NCBI RefSeq assembly: GCF_003696265.1
Contig: NZ_RFFH01000001.1
Location: 310,001-374,000, forward strand
DNA length: 64,000 bases
Direction of reading: 5' to 3'
Origin: Nocardia stercoris
GTDB lineage: Bacteria; Actinomycetota; Actinomycetes; Mycobacteriales; Mycobacteriaceae
The translations under genes and the position numbers were made by a program. The notes under the pieces were generated by a model that did no database searches, was not told the origin of the DNA, and saw nothing but the letters and a program-made list of their open reading frames with translations. Of the stretch, positions 51,696 through 59,683 are shown piece after piece (position 1 is the stretch's first letter; every line of letters starts with the position of its first letter).

Positions 51696-53252
51696 GTGCG
51701 TACCGGTCCCGCTCCCGCCTGCCCGGTCGTCGCGCTGCTCACCGTCACCGCGGTGCTGTTCGTGACGTTCCTGGACACCACGATCGTCAGTGTGACCCTG
51801 GCCGACGTGCAGTCGGATCTGCACGCGGGCGTGACCTGGCTGCAATGGGTGGTGAACGCCTACACGCTGGTGTTCGCCGCGCTCATGCTCAGTGCCGGCA
51901 GCCTGGGTGACCGGTGGGGGCGCAAGAAGGTGATGGTGGCGGGACTGGTGATCTTCTGTGCCGGTTCGTTGTTGGCGGCGCTGGCCACGACGGTGAGCGT
52001 GCTGGTGGCCGGGCGGGCGGTGATGGGGGTCGGTGCCGCCGGATCCGAACCGGGCACGCTGTCGGTGATCCGCCATCTGTATCCGGATCGCGCGGCGCGG
52101 GCGCGGGCCCTGGGTGCGTGGGCGGCGGTGTCCGGGCTGGCGCTGGCGCTGGGGCCGGTGCTGGGTGGGGTGCTGGTCGGTGCGTTCGGCTGGCGGTCGG
52201 TGTTCTGGTTCAATCTGGTGTTCGGTGTGCTGGTGCTGGCCGCGACGGTGCGCTGGGTGCCCGACAGCGCCGATCCGCAGCCCGGTCCGGTGGACTGGGC
52301 CGGATTCCTGCTCGGGGCAACCGGGTTGGGTTGCGTCATCTTCGCCGCCATCGAGGGAGAGCGAGCGGGTTACGGGACCGGCTGGGTGACAGCGCTGTTC
52401 GTGATCGGCGGCGTTGCGGTCGCCGGATTCGTGGTGGTGCAGCGGCGGGTTCGCAATCCGATGGTCGATTTCGCTTATGTGGGCAGGCCTTCCGTGCGCA
52501 GCGCGCTGATCGTGGCGTTCGCGGTGTACTTCGGCATCTTCTCGATCTTCTTCTTCACCGCGCTGTATCTGCAGGAGGTGATCGGCTATTCGGGTGCCCG
52601 GATCGCGGCGGCCTTCGCGCCCATGGCGGTGGCGATCATCGCGGGCTCGGTCTGCTCCGGCTTCTGGGTGGCACTGCGCGGCTCCCGCACCCCGATGCTG
52701 GCCGGCTGCGTGCTGGGCGCGGCGGGCATCCTGCTGACCCGTGAATTCCTCGGTGTGACAGTCGAGTTCGCGCCGCTGGTGGCGGCGCTGGCGCTGGCCG
52801 GGCTGGGCTTCGGGATCGCGGTGGTGCCGTTGACCTCGGCGGTCCTGTCCGGAGTCCCGGCGGAGCACTCCGGCATGGCGGCCGCCGCCACCAACACCAT
52901 GCGCCAGATCGGCGCGGTGGTGGGCGTGGCGGCCCTGGGCTCGCTGGTGAACTCCTACCTGACCACCGACCTCACCGATCGCCTGGTGGCCCTGGGTGTT
53001 CCGGACAACTTCCGCGCGGTGGTGATCACCGCGGTCGAGACCGGCGCCGTACCTTCGGGTGGCGACGCCGCCGCCTCCGCGAGCTACGGCCCGATCGTGG
53101 ATCAGGTCATCCACGCCGCCTTCGCCTCGTTCCAGCGCGGAGTCAGTGTGGCACTACTGGTTTCGTGCCTGTTGATCCTCGCCGCCGCCGCCTCGGCGGC
53201 GCTGACCACGCGGGGCGCGCGTGACCGGTCGGGCTACGAGTACGAGAGTTGA
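51696..53252 (+). CDS. MFS drug exporter, DHA2 (14-TM) family, copy 2
   Basis: 518 residues with the same motif set as copy 1: LFVTFLDTTIVSVTLADVQSDL, AGSLGDRWGRKKVMVAG, GAAGSEPGTLSVIRHLYPDRAARARALG. Most of the two proteins can be aligned by eye without gaps. The DNA just before both genes is also shared (GATCGGATAGGAGAyCGCrGTG), which marks a tandem duplication. GTG at 51696 with GGAGA upstream. Differences concentrate in the loops near the C-terminus, so substrates may have diverged. Confidence 0.93.
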   Translation: MRTGPAPACPVVALLTVTAVLFVTFLDTTIVSVTLADVQSDLHAGVTWLQWVVNAYTLVFAALMLSAGSLGDRWGRKKVMVAGLVIFCAGSLLAALATTVSVLVAGRAVMGVGAAGSEPGTLSVIRHLYPDRAARARALGAWAAVSGLALALGPVLGGVLVGAFGWRSVFWFNLVFGVLVLAATVRWVPDSADPQPGPVDWAGFLLGATGLGCVIFAAIEGERAGYGTGWVTALFVIGGVAVAGFVVVQRRVRNPMVDFAYVGRPSVRSALIVAFAVYFGIFSIFFFTALYLQEVIGYSGARIAAAFAPMAVAIIAGSVCSGFWVALRGSRTPMLAGCVLGAAGILLTREFLGVTVEFAPLVAALALAGLGFGIAVVPLTSAVLSGVPAEHSGMAAAATNTMRQIGAVVGVAALGSLVNSYLTTDLTDRLVALGVPDNFRAVVITAVETGAVPSGGDAAASASYGPIVDQVIHAAFASFQRGVSVALLVSCLLILAAAASAALTTRGARDRSGYEYES

Positions 53253-53268
53253 GCCGTGTCGTGCATCG

Positions 53269-53934
53269 TTATTCCGTTGCCGGAGGCGATATTTCGGGCA
53301 GGTCCGTCGCCAGGATCGCCGCGATCTGCGGCGTGAGGGTGAGTGCCGGCAGCGATCGGACGAACAGGTCGATGAGTTGCTCGCGGGTGATGGTGGGTTC
53401 GGCGAGCCAGGTGAGCACCACCTGTTCGAGGTAGGCGATCCAGCCGCGGACGGCGAGTTCCAGGCGGGGGCGGTCGGGGTCGGCGGCGTCGATCGGGACC
53501 ACCGCGAACAGCATCTCGGCGATCTTGCCGCGGGTGTCCTCGGCCTGTTCCACCACGACGGGGCTGGCGCTGGCGGGGCCGCGGAGCATGGCGTGGTAGG
53601 CGGTCTGGTTGTGTTCGACGTAGCCGATGAAGCGTTCCATCGAGTCGCGCAGCATGTCCAGGGGCGCGAGTGCGGGGTTGGGGCGGACGTGGTCGAGCAG
53701 TTCGGCGTTGGCGTTGTGCAGGATCGCCCGGTGGTAGTCCTCGAGGGTGGGGAAGTAGTGGAACAGCAGCGCGCGGGAGACGCCGGCCTGGGCGGTGACG
53801 GCCGCGACCGTGATGTCGCCGAGGGGGCGTTCGCGCAGCATCTCGTGGCCCACGCCGATCAACTGTTTGCGCCGCTCTTCCGGGCTCAACCGGGCCCGTT
53901 TGGCGGTACTTTCGGTACCACTCACACGACTCAT
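53269..53934 (-). CDS. TetR-family regulator divergent from the monooxygenase operon
   Basis: 221 residues. HTH at about residues 36-60 ([33 protein letters not shown]), then a helical ligand domain of the TetR_C type. It is divergent from the Baeyer-Villiger monooxygenase gene, with an 82-nt intergenic region holding two near-identical 15-bp imperfect palindromes (TTGACTCGTATTCAA, TTGACTCACACTCAA). One covers the monooxygenase -35, so repression of that operon is expected. ATG at 53934 is used. Likely ligands are fatty acids, acyl-CoAs or ketones by context only. Confidence 0.92.
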   Translation of the reverse strand: MSRVSGTESTAKRARLSPEERRKQLIGVGHEMLRERPLGDITVAAVTAQAGVSRALLFHYFPTLEDYHRAILHNANAELLDHVRPNPALAPLDMLRDSMERFIGYVEHNQTAYHAMLRGPASASPVVVEQAEDTRGKIAEMLFAVVPIDAADPDRPRLELAVRGWIAYLEQVVLTWLAEPTITREQLIDLFVRSLPALTLTPQIAAILATDLPEISPPATE

Positions 53935-53958
53935 CTTACTGAACGTCGGTCAATATTG

Positions 53959-53995
53959 TTGACTCGTATTCAACAGGCTGTTGACTCACACTCAA
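53959..53995. promoter_or_regulatory. Twin TetR operators at the monooxygenase promoter
   Basis: TTGACTCGTATTCAA (53959-53973) and TTGACTCACACTCAA (53981-53995), spaced 22 bp. A weaker related element TGAACGTCGGTCAA lies at 53940-53953, beside the tetR start. Confidence 0.7.
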
Positions 53996-54009
53996 TAAGC
54001 CCCTAGGCT
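53981..54009 (+). promoter_or_regulatory. Promoter of the monooxygenase operon
   Basis: -35 TTGACT (53981-53986), 17-bp spacer, -10 TAGGCT (54004-54009), then 7 nt to the ATG: a near-consensus leaderless promoter whose -35 lies inside the second TetR operator. Confidence 0.75.
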
Positions 54010-54016
54010 CCAATAC

Positions 54017-55543
54017 ATGAGTCGCAAGGTTACAGACAAAGGCGTCGCCGCGAAGCAGAAGGCAGCCGCCGGCCGATCGGTCCGTCACTCGCACATCATC
54101 GTTCTGGGCAGCGGGTTCTCGGGCATGGGTCTCGCCGTCCGGCTGATCCAGCAGGGCCGCAAGGACTTCCTGGTCCTCGAGCGTGGTAGCGACGTCGGCG
54201 GCACCTGGCGCGACAACACCTACCCCGGCGCCGCCTGCGACGTGCCCTCGCACCTGTACTCCTACTCCTTCGAACTGAACCCCGGCTGGAGCCGCTCGTT
54301 CTCCAAGCAGGCCGAGATCCAGGCCTACATCCAGGGCGTCGCCGACAAGTACTCCGTCCGCGACCGGCACATCTTCGACTGCGACGTGCAGAGCGCCCGC
54401 TGGAACGGCGAGACCTCGCAGTGGGAGATCGAGACCACCCAGGGCGCCTTCACCGCCGACTTCGTCGTCTCCGCCGTCGGCGCCCTCTGCGAACCGAACC
54501 TGCCGAACATCAAGGGCATCGAGGACTTCGCCGGCGACATCTTCCACTCCGCGCGCTGGGACCACGAGGCCAACCTCGACGGCAAGAAGGTCGCGGTCAT
54601 CGGCACCGGCGCCTCCGCCATCCAGATCGTCCCGTCCATCGCGGGCGAGGTCGAGCACCTCGACGTCTACCAGCGCACCGCCCCCTGGCTGCTGCCGCGC
54701 ATGGACCGCGCGTACACCGGCATCGAGAAGTGGGCGTTCAAGAACATCCCCGGCTTCCAGCGGCTGTCCCGCTCGGCCATCTACGCCGCGCGCGAGACCC
54801 AGGTCGTCGGCCTGGCCAAGGCCCCGATCCTGATGAAGGGCTTCGAGGCCATCGCCCGCGCCAAGCTGTTCGCCGAGATCCGCGACGCCGAGCTGCGCGC
54901 CAAGGTCACGCCGAACTTCCGGATCGGCTGCAAGCGCATGCTGATCTCGAACGAGTACTACCCGGCCCTCGACCGCGACAACGTCGACGTGGTCACCGAC
55001 CCGATCGTCGAGGTCACCGAGAAGTCGATCATCACCGGCGACGGCACCGAGCGCGAGATCGACGCGATCATCGTGGCCACCGGCTTCCACGTCACCGACT
55101 CGCCGATGTACGAGCACATCGTGGGCGCCGACGGTTCCACCATGGCCGAACAGTTCGACCGGATCGGGCAGCAGGGCTACAAGGGCGCGGCGATCGAGAA
55201 CTTCCCCAACATGTTCTTCATGCTGGGCCCGAACGTCGGCCTCGGCCACACCTCGATGGTCTTCATGATCGAGTCGCAGATCAACTACATCGCCGACGCG
55301 CTGAAGGTCGTCGACCGGCAGCAGCTGGGCACCGTGTCGGTCAAGCCGGAGGCCGTGCGCGCCTACAATGCCGAGCTGCACAAGAAGCTCGAGGGTGCGG
55401 TCTGGAGCACCGGCGGCTGCGCCAGCTGGTACCTCGACAAGCACGGCAACAACACCACGTTGTGGCCCGACTTCACCTTCCGGTTCCGCGAGATCACCAA
55501 GAACTTCGACGCGGACGCCTACACCACCACCAAGGCTTCCTGA
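54017..55543 (+). CDS. Flavin-containing Baeyer-Villiger monooxygenase
   Basis: 508 residues. FAD fold VLGSGFSGMGLAVRL at about 29-43, the Baeyer-Villiger fingerprint FAGDIFHSARW at 171-181 (FxGxxxHxxxW), and a second Rossmann motif VIGTGASAIQIVP for NADPH. GGTWRDNTYPGAACDVPSHLYSYSF is typical of the EthA/MymA-like group. It inserts oxygen next to a ketone or aldehyde carbonyl. Downstream SDR and esterase genes suggest a pathway alcohol to ketone to ester to acid plus alcohol. First gene of the operon, with a leaderless TetR-controlled promoter. Confidence 0.95.
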   Translation: MSRKVTDKGVAAKQKAAAGRSVRHSHIIVLGSGFSGMGLAVRLIQQGRKDFLVLERGSDVGGTWRDNTYPGAACDVPSHLYSYSFELNPGWSRSFSKQAEIQAYIQGVADKYSVRDRHIFDCDVQSARWNGETSQWEIETTQGAFTADFVVSAVGALCEPNLPNIKGIEDFAGDIFHSARWDHEANLDGKKVAVIGTGASAIQIVPSIAGEVEHLDVYQRTAPWLLPRMDRAYTGIEKWAFKNIPGFQRLSRSAIYAARETQVVGLAKAPILMKGFEAIARAKLFAEIRDAELRAKVTPNFRIGCKRMLISNEYYPALDRDNVDVVTDPIVEVTEKSIITGDGTEREIDAIIVATGFHVTDSPMYEHIVGADGSTMAEQFDRIGQQGYKGAAIENFPNMFFMLGPNVGLGHTSMVFMIESQINYIADALKVVDRQQLGTVSVKPEAVRAYNAELHKKLEGAVWSTGGCASWYLDKHGNNTTLWPDFTFRFREITKNFDADAYTTTKAS

Positions 55544-55555
55544 GCAGCAACACCT

Positions 55556-55622
55556 CGCCCGATTCGGACGGCCTCCGTGGTTACGCGATGCTGCCGCCTC
55601 CGGCCGCTGACCGAATCGGGCG
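55556..55622. repeat. Long-loop inverted repeat between the monooxygenase and SDR genes
   Basis: CGCCCGATTCGG (55556-55567) and CCGAATCGGGCG (55611-55622) are perfect 12-bp inverted arms around a 43-nt, internally GC-rich loop. It may cap the upstream mRNA 3' end or partially terminate. Confidence 0.6.
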
Positions 55623-55668
55623 GGCTCCGGCACAACAACACTCACGTCATCGAGGACGAAAGAAGATC

Positions 55669-56493
55669 ATGTCTTACTCATTCCGCGGCAAAGTCTGTGT
55701 CATCACCGGTGCCGGTTCGGGTATCGGCCGCGCGCTGGCCGAGAACCTGGCCGGTAAGGGTGCCAAGCTCGCGCTGTCCGACATCGATGCCGAAGGGCTG
55801 GCCGAAACCGTCCGCCGCTGTGAGGCATTGGGCGCCGAGGTCAAGAGCGACCGGCTCAACGTCGCCGAGCGCGAGGCCGTGCTGCTGTACGCCGACGCGG
55901 TCAAGGCGCAGTTCGGCAAGGTCAACCAGATCTACAACAACGCCGGTATCGCCTACCACGGCGACGTGGAGCACGAGTCCTTCAAGGACATCGAGCGCAT
56001 CATGGACGTCGACTTCTGGGGTGTCGCCAACGGCACCAAGGCGTTCCTGCCCATGCTGATCGAGTCCGGCGACGGCCACGTGATCAACGTGTCCAGCCTG
56101 TTCGGCCTGATCTCGGTGCCGTCGCAGTCGGCCTACAACGCCGCCAAGTTCGCGGTCCGCGGCTTCACCGAGGCGCTGAACCAGGAGATGCGAGTCGGGC
56201 GCAAGCCGGTCAAGGTCACCTGCGTGCACCCGGGAGGCATCAAGACCGCCGTGGCGCGCAACGCCACCTACGCCGAGAACGTCGACGGCAAGAAGGGCGC
56301 CACCCTGTTCGACAAGTATCTGGCGATCCACTCGCCGGAGATGGCCGCCCGCACCATCGTCGACGGTGTGGCCAAGGGCAAGTCGCGCGTGCTGATCGGC
56401 TGGGAGGCCAAGCTGCTCGACGTGTCGCAGCGGTTCATGCCGACCGGCTATCAGATCATCGGCGGTTTCGTGAACCGCTTCGCGAACATCTGA
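55669..56493 (+). CDS. Short-chain dehydrogenase/reductase (SadH-like)
   Basis: 274-residue classical SDR. The cofactor motif TGAGSGIGRALA at about 14-25, NNAGIA, the catalytic serine (NVSSLFG) and YNAAK are all present; the aspartate in LSDIDAEG favours NAD(H). It oxidises or reduces a secondary alcohol/ketone, probably feeding the adjacent monooxygenase. ATG at 55669 is preceded by GAGGA about 15 nt and GAAAGAAG about 5 nt upstream. The operon order BVMO-SDR-esterase resembles the mymA cluster of M. tuberculosis (mymA-lipR-sadH), recalled from memory. Confidence 0.93.
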   Translation: MSYSFRGKVCVITGAGSGIGRALAENLAGKGAKLALSDIDAEGLAETVRRCEALGAEVKSDRLNVAEREAVLLYADAVKAQFGKVNQIYNNAGIAYHGDVEHESFKDIERIMDVDFWGVANGTKAFLPMLIESGDGHVINVSSLFGLISVPSQSAYNAAKFAVRGFTEALNQEMRVGRKPVKVTCVHPGGIKTAVARNATYAENVDGKKGATLFDKYLAIHSPEMAARTIVDGVAKGKSRVLIGWEAKLLDVSQRFMPTGYQIIGGFVNRFANI

Positions 56494-56506
56494 CCCGGCG
56501 CGCACG

Positions 56507-57427
56507 ATGTCGGTTCTGATGGTTCCGCGGCCGATCGCGCGGGCCGCGGCGGATCTGCTGTTCCGCGTGGCCTTCTATCACCGGCTGCCCTGGTCGGTGC
56601 AGCGGGCGCTGCTCGAGGGCGGCGCCAAGGTCGTCCAGCCGCTGCCCCCGGGTGTGACGGTCGAGCGCATCACCCTGGCGGGCCGGCCGGCCGAGCGGGT
56701 GACCGCCGGTCCGGCGACCGTTGCGGGGGCGGTGCTCTACCTGCACGGCGGTGCCTACACGGTCGGTTCACCGGCGACGCACCGGTCGCTGGTGGCGCAC
56801 CTGGCGGTCGAGGTCGGCTGCCCGGTGTACGCGCTGGACTACCGGCTCGCGCCCGAGCACCCCTACCCTGCCGGTCTCGACGACGCCGTCGCGGCCTTCG
56901 CGGAACTGGTTCGCACCCAAGGTATTTCGCCTGGGCAGATCGCTGTCGCCGGTGACTCGGCGGGCGGCGGCCTGTCCCTGGCGACCGCGCAGCGGTTGAT
57001 CGGCGAGCTCGGGTACACACCGGCCGCGCTCGGCCTGATCGCGCCCTGGGCGAATCCGGGGCTGCCCGCGCCGCGAGCGCGAGACACCGTCATCAACCGG
57101 CGTCTGGGCCTGAACGCTGCCGCCGCCTACGGCGCCGGCGTCGACCCCGGCACGCCGGGCTTCGCGCCGATCCACGGCCGGATGGCGGGCCTGCCGCCGA
57201 CCTATGTGCAGGTCGACGACAGCGAACTGCTGCTCGACCAGTCCCGGGCGCTGGTCGCGGCACTGGAAGCGGCGGGCGTGGACACGGCTTTCACTGTGTC
57301 GCACGGCATGTGGCACGTGTCGCAGCTGCAGGCCTCGCTGGTGCGGGAGGCGGCCGTGCTGACGCGGGAGCTGGCTGGATTCCTCCGTAACGCGCTGGCC
57401 ACCGCGGGGTCCGCGCGCGCATCCTGA
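56507..57427 (+). CDS. HSL-family (LipR-like) alpha/beta-hydrolase esterase
   Basis: 306-residue carboxylesterase of the hormone-sensitive lipase family. LYLHGGAYTVGSPATHR gives the HGG oxyanion motif, GDSAGGGLS the nucleophile, DDSELLLDQ the acid region and VSHGMWHVSQL the histidine. It should hydrolyse the ester formed by the monooxygenase. ATG at 56507 starts 13 nt after the SDR stop, so the two are cotranscribed. Close in type to LipR of the mymA operon. No signal peptide; cytosolic or membrane-associated. Confidence 0.92.
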   Translation: MSVLMVPRPIARAAADLLFRVAFYHRLPWSVQRALLEGGAKVVQPLPPGVTVERITLAGRPAERVTAGPATVAGAVLYLHGGAYTVGSPATHRSLVAHLAVEVGCPVYALDYRLAPEHPYPAGLDDAVAAFAELVRTQGISPGQIAVAGDSAGGGLSLATAQRLIGELGYTPAALGLIAPWANPGLPAPRARDTVINRRLGLNAAAAYGAGVDPGTPGFAPIHGRMAGLPPTYVQVDDSELLLDQSRALVAALEAAGVDTAFTVSHGMWHVSQLQASLVREAAVLTRELAGFLRNALATAGSARAS

Positions 57428-57490
57428 CGGTTCGATCGCGGCCGCTGTGTCCCGGTGAGTGAGGCGATTCGGCGTTCGTGACGGCTTTAC

Positions 57491-57509
57491 ACGTTACGTG
57501 CAGTAACGT
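57491..57509. promoter_or_regulatory. Perfect palindromic operator with overlapping promoter upstream of the FadD15-like gene
   Basis: ACGTTAC-GTGCA-GTAACGT (57491-57509) is a perfect 7-bp inverted repeat. It fills the spacer between a possible -35 TTTACA (57486-57491) and -10 TATATG (57509-57514; 17 bp). Downstream, two copies of ACCGGTCCGGT start at 57559 and 57601, 42 bp apart. The 5' leader would be about 180 nt. Confidence 0.65.
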
Positions 57510-57701
57510 ATATGCTCGGCCAGGTGGTCGCCCGCGACCCGGTACGTCGCGACTACACACCGGTCCGGTAAGCGCACTCGACCTGCGGTTCGGGGGTACT
57601 ACCGGTCCGGTGTGCGGGTCGGCGCGATAGGGTGGCGGTCACACTCTCTACTGAGCAGTAACACACTCGCAGTAGCCAGATTTTTCCTCGGAAGGGCACC
57701 G

Positions 57702-59492
57702 ATGCGTGAGTTCGACGTCCCTGCGACGTACACCATCCCGGAGACGGCGAACATGTCGGACAGCGTGTTCCGGCACGCCGAGACCACACCCGGCCTGGTC
57801 GTGTTCAACACCCCCGACGGCAAGGGCGGATACAACGACGTGACCGCCGCGGAATTCGCCGCGCAGGTCACCGCCGTCGCCAAGGGCCTGATCGCCTCCG
57901 GCATCGAGGTCGGCGACCGGGTCGCCATCCTCGCCGCCACCCGCTACGAGTGGGTCGTCGCCGACTACGCGATCTGGACCGCCGGCGCCTGCGGCGTCGC
58001 GATCTTCGACAGCTCCTCCGCCGAACAGGCCAAGTGGATCCTGTCCGACTCCGCCACCAAGCTGATCATCGTCGAGACCGCCAAGCACGCCGCCACCATC
58101 GCCGAGATCCACGGCGACCTGCCGGCCCTGGCCGAAGTGCTCCAGATCGACGCCGGCGCCCTCACCACCTTGGCCGAGCGCGGCACCGGCATCGACGACG
58201 CCGTCGTGCACGAGCGCCGCAAGCAGGTCGTCGCCGCCTCGCCGGCCACCCTGATCTACACCTCCGGCACCACCGGCCGCCCCAAGGGCGTCATGCTCTC
58301 GCACTCGAACCTGTACGCCGAGTCCGCGGTCATCCGCCAGGCCGTGCCCGAGTATGTGCGCCAGGGCAACCGCACCCTGCTGTTCCTGCCGCTGGCCCAC
58401 GTTTTCGCGCGCGCGGTCTCGGTCGGTTCGTTCGACGCCGGGGTCACCGTCACCCACACCGCCGACTGGAGCAACCTGCCCGCCCAGTTCGGTGCCTACC
58501 AGCCGAACTTCATCCTGTCGGTGCCGCGCGTCTTCGAGAAGGTCTACAACGCGGCCAAGCAGAAGGCGCACAACGAGGGCAAGGGCAAGATCTTCGACGC
58601 CGCCGTCGACACCGCCATCGCCTACAGCCAGTCGCTGGAGACCGGCGGCCCCGGCTTGGTGCTGAACCTCAAGCACAAGCTGTTCGACGCGCTGGTCTAC
58701 GGCAAGCTGCGTGCCGCGCTCGGTGGCCGCTGCGAGATCGCGGTCTCCGGTGGTGGCCCGCTGGGTGCCCGGCTCGGTCACTTCTTCCGCGGCATCGGCC
58801 TCACCATCCTCGAGGGTTACGGGCTCACCGAGACCTCGGCCGCCATCACCGTCAACGTGCCCGACCACATCAAGGTCGGTTCGGTCGGCCGCCCGCTGCC
58901 CGGGCACGCCGTCAAGATCGCCGAGGACGGCGAGCTGCTGCTGCGCGGTCCGGTCGTGTTCAACGGCTACTGGGGCAACGCCGAGGCCACGGACGAGGCG
59001 TTCGCCGACGGCTGGTTCCGCTCCGGTGACCTGGGTGCCGTCGACGCCGACGGGTTCGTCACCATCACCGGCCGCAAGAAGGAGATCCTGGTGACCGCGG
59101 GCGGCAAGAACGTCTCCCCGGCCCCCATGGAGGACTCGCTGCGGGCGCACCCGCTGATCAGCCAGGTCATGGTGGTCGGTGACAAGCAGCCGTTCGTCGG
59201 CGCGCTGATCACCCTCGACCAGGAGGCGCTGCCGGGCTGGAAGGAGCGCAACGGTCTCGCCGCCGACACCCCGATCGAGCAGCTGATCTCGAACCCGGCC
59301 CTGGTCGCCGAGATCGACGCCGCGGTCGCCGCGACCAACAAGCTGGTCTCGAAGGCCGAGCAGATCAAGAAGATTCGCATCCTGCCCGTCGATTGGACGG
59401 TCGAGGGCGGCGAGCTGACCCCGAAGATGTCGCTCAAGCGCGCGGTGGTCATGAAGCAGTTCGCGGCGGACGTGGACGCGATCTACAACTGA
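57702..59492 (+). CDS. fadD15: Long-chain acyl-CoA synthetase, FadD15-like
   Basis: 596-residue AMP-forming long-chain fatty-acid:CoA ligase, almost the length of M. tuberculosis FadD15. YTSGTTGRPKGVMLSHSN is the P-loop, PLAHVFARAV and the GYGLTETSAAITVN motif follow, then WFRSGDLGAVDADGFVTITGRKKEILVTAGGKNVSPAPMED (A8 hinge and FACS motif), and the C-terminal catalytic lysine region TPKMSLKR. ATG at 57702 has GGAAGGG 7-9 nt upstream. It is separated from the esterase by 274 nt with its own operator, so it responds to a different regulator than the monooxygenase operon. A strong terminator follows. Confidence 0.94.
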   Translation: MREFDVPATYTIPETANMSDSVFRHAETTPGLVVFNTPDGKGGYNDVTAAEFAAQVTAVAKGLIASGIEVGDRVAILAATRYEWVVADYAIWTAGACGVAIFDSSSAEQAKWILSDSATKLIIVETAKHAATIAEIHGDLPALAEVLQIDAGALTTLAERGTGIDDAVVHERRKQVVAASPATLIYTSGTTGRPKGVMLSHSNLYAESAVIRQAVPEYVRQGNRTLLFLPLAHVFARAVSVGSFDAGVTVTHTADWSNLPAQFGAYQPNFILSVPRVFEKVYNAAKQKAHNEGKGKIFDAAVDTAIAYSQSLETGGPGLVLNLKHKLFDALVYGKLRAALGGRCEIAVSGGGPLGARLGHFFRGIGLTILEGYGLTETSAAITVNVPDHIKVGSVGRPLPGHAVKIAEDGELLLRGPVVFNGYWGNAEATDEAFADGWFRSGDLGAVDADGFVTITGRKKEILVTAGGKNVSPAPMEDSLRAHPLISQVMVVGDKQPFVGALITLDQEALPGWKERNGLAADTPIEQLISNPALVAEIDAAVAATNKLVSKAEQIKKIRILPVDWTVEGGELTPKMSLKRAVVMKQFAADVDAIYN

Positions 59493-59503
59493 GTCGCGCC
59501 GCT

Positions 59504-59542
59504 CGAAGGTCGCCGTATCCCGTTGGGGTACGGCGACCTTCG
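59504..59542 (+). terminator. Rho-independent-like terminator after the FadD15-like gene
   Basis: A perfect 14-bp stem CGAAGGTCGCCGTA / TACGGCGACCTTCG with an 11-nt loop, 12 nt after the stop; no U run. 59543-59683 otherwise shows nothing identifiable. Confidence 0.8.
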
Positions 59543-59683
59543 TCGTTCAGGAGCGATCGGTTCGGTGGAAGTCGCGAGGGGTGTCGGCGAGGTGTTCGCG
59601 TCCCTAGGCGGTGACCCGGCGGACGTGCTACCTGATGTGGGTCGGGCGAAGGTCCCGGTCGGCATGGCATGATATGCGGCCGT

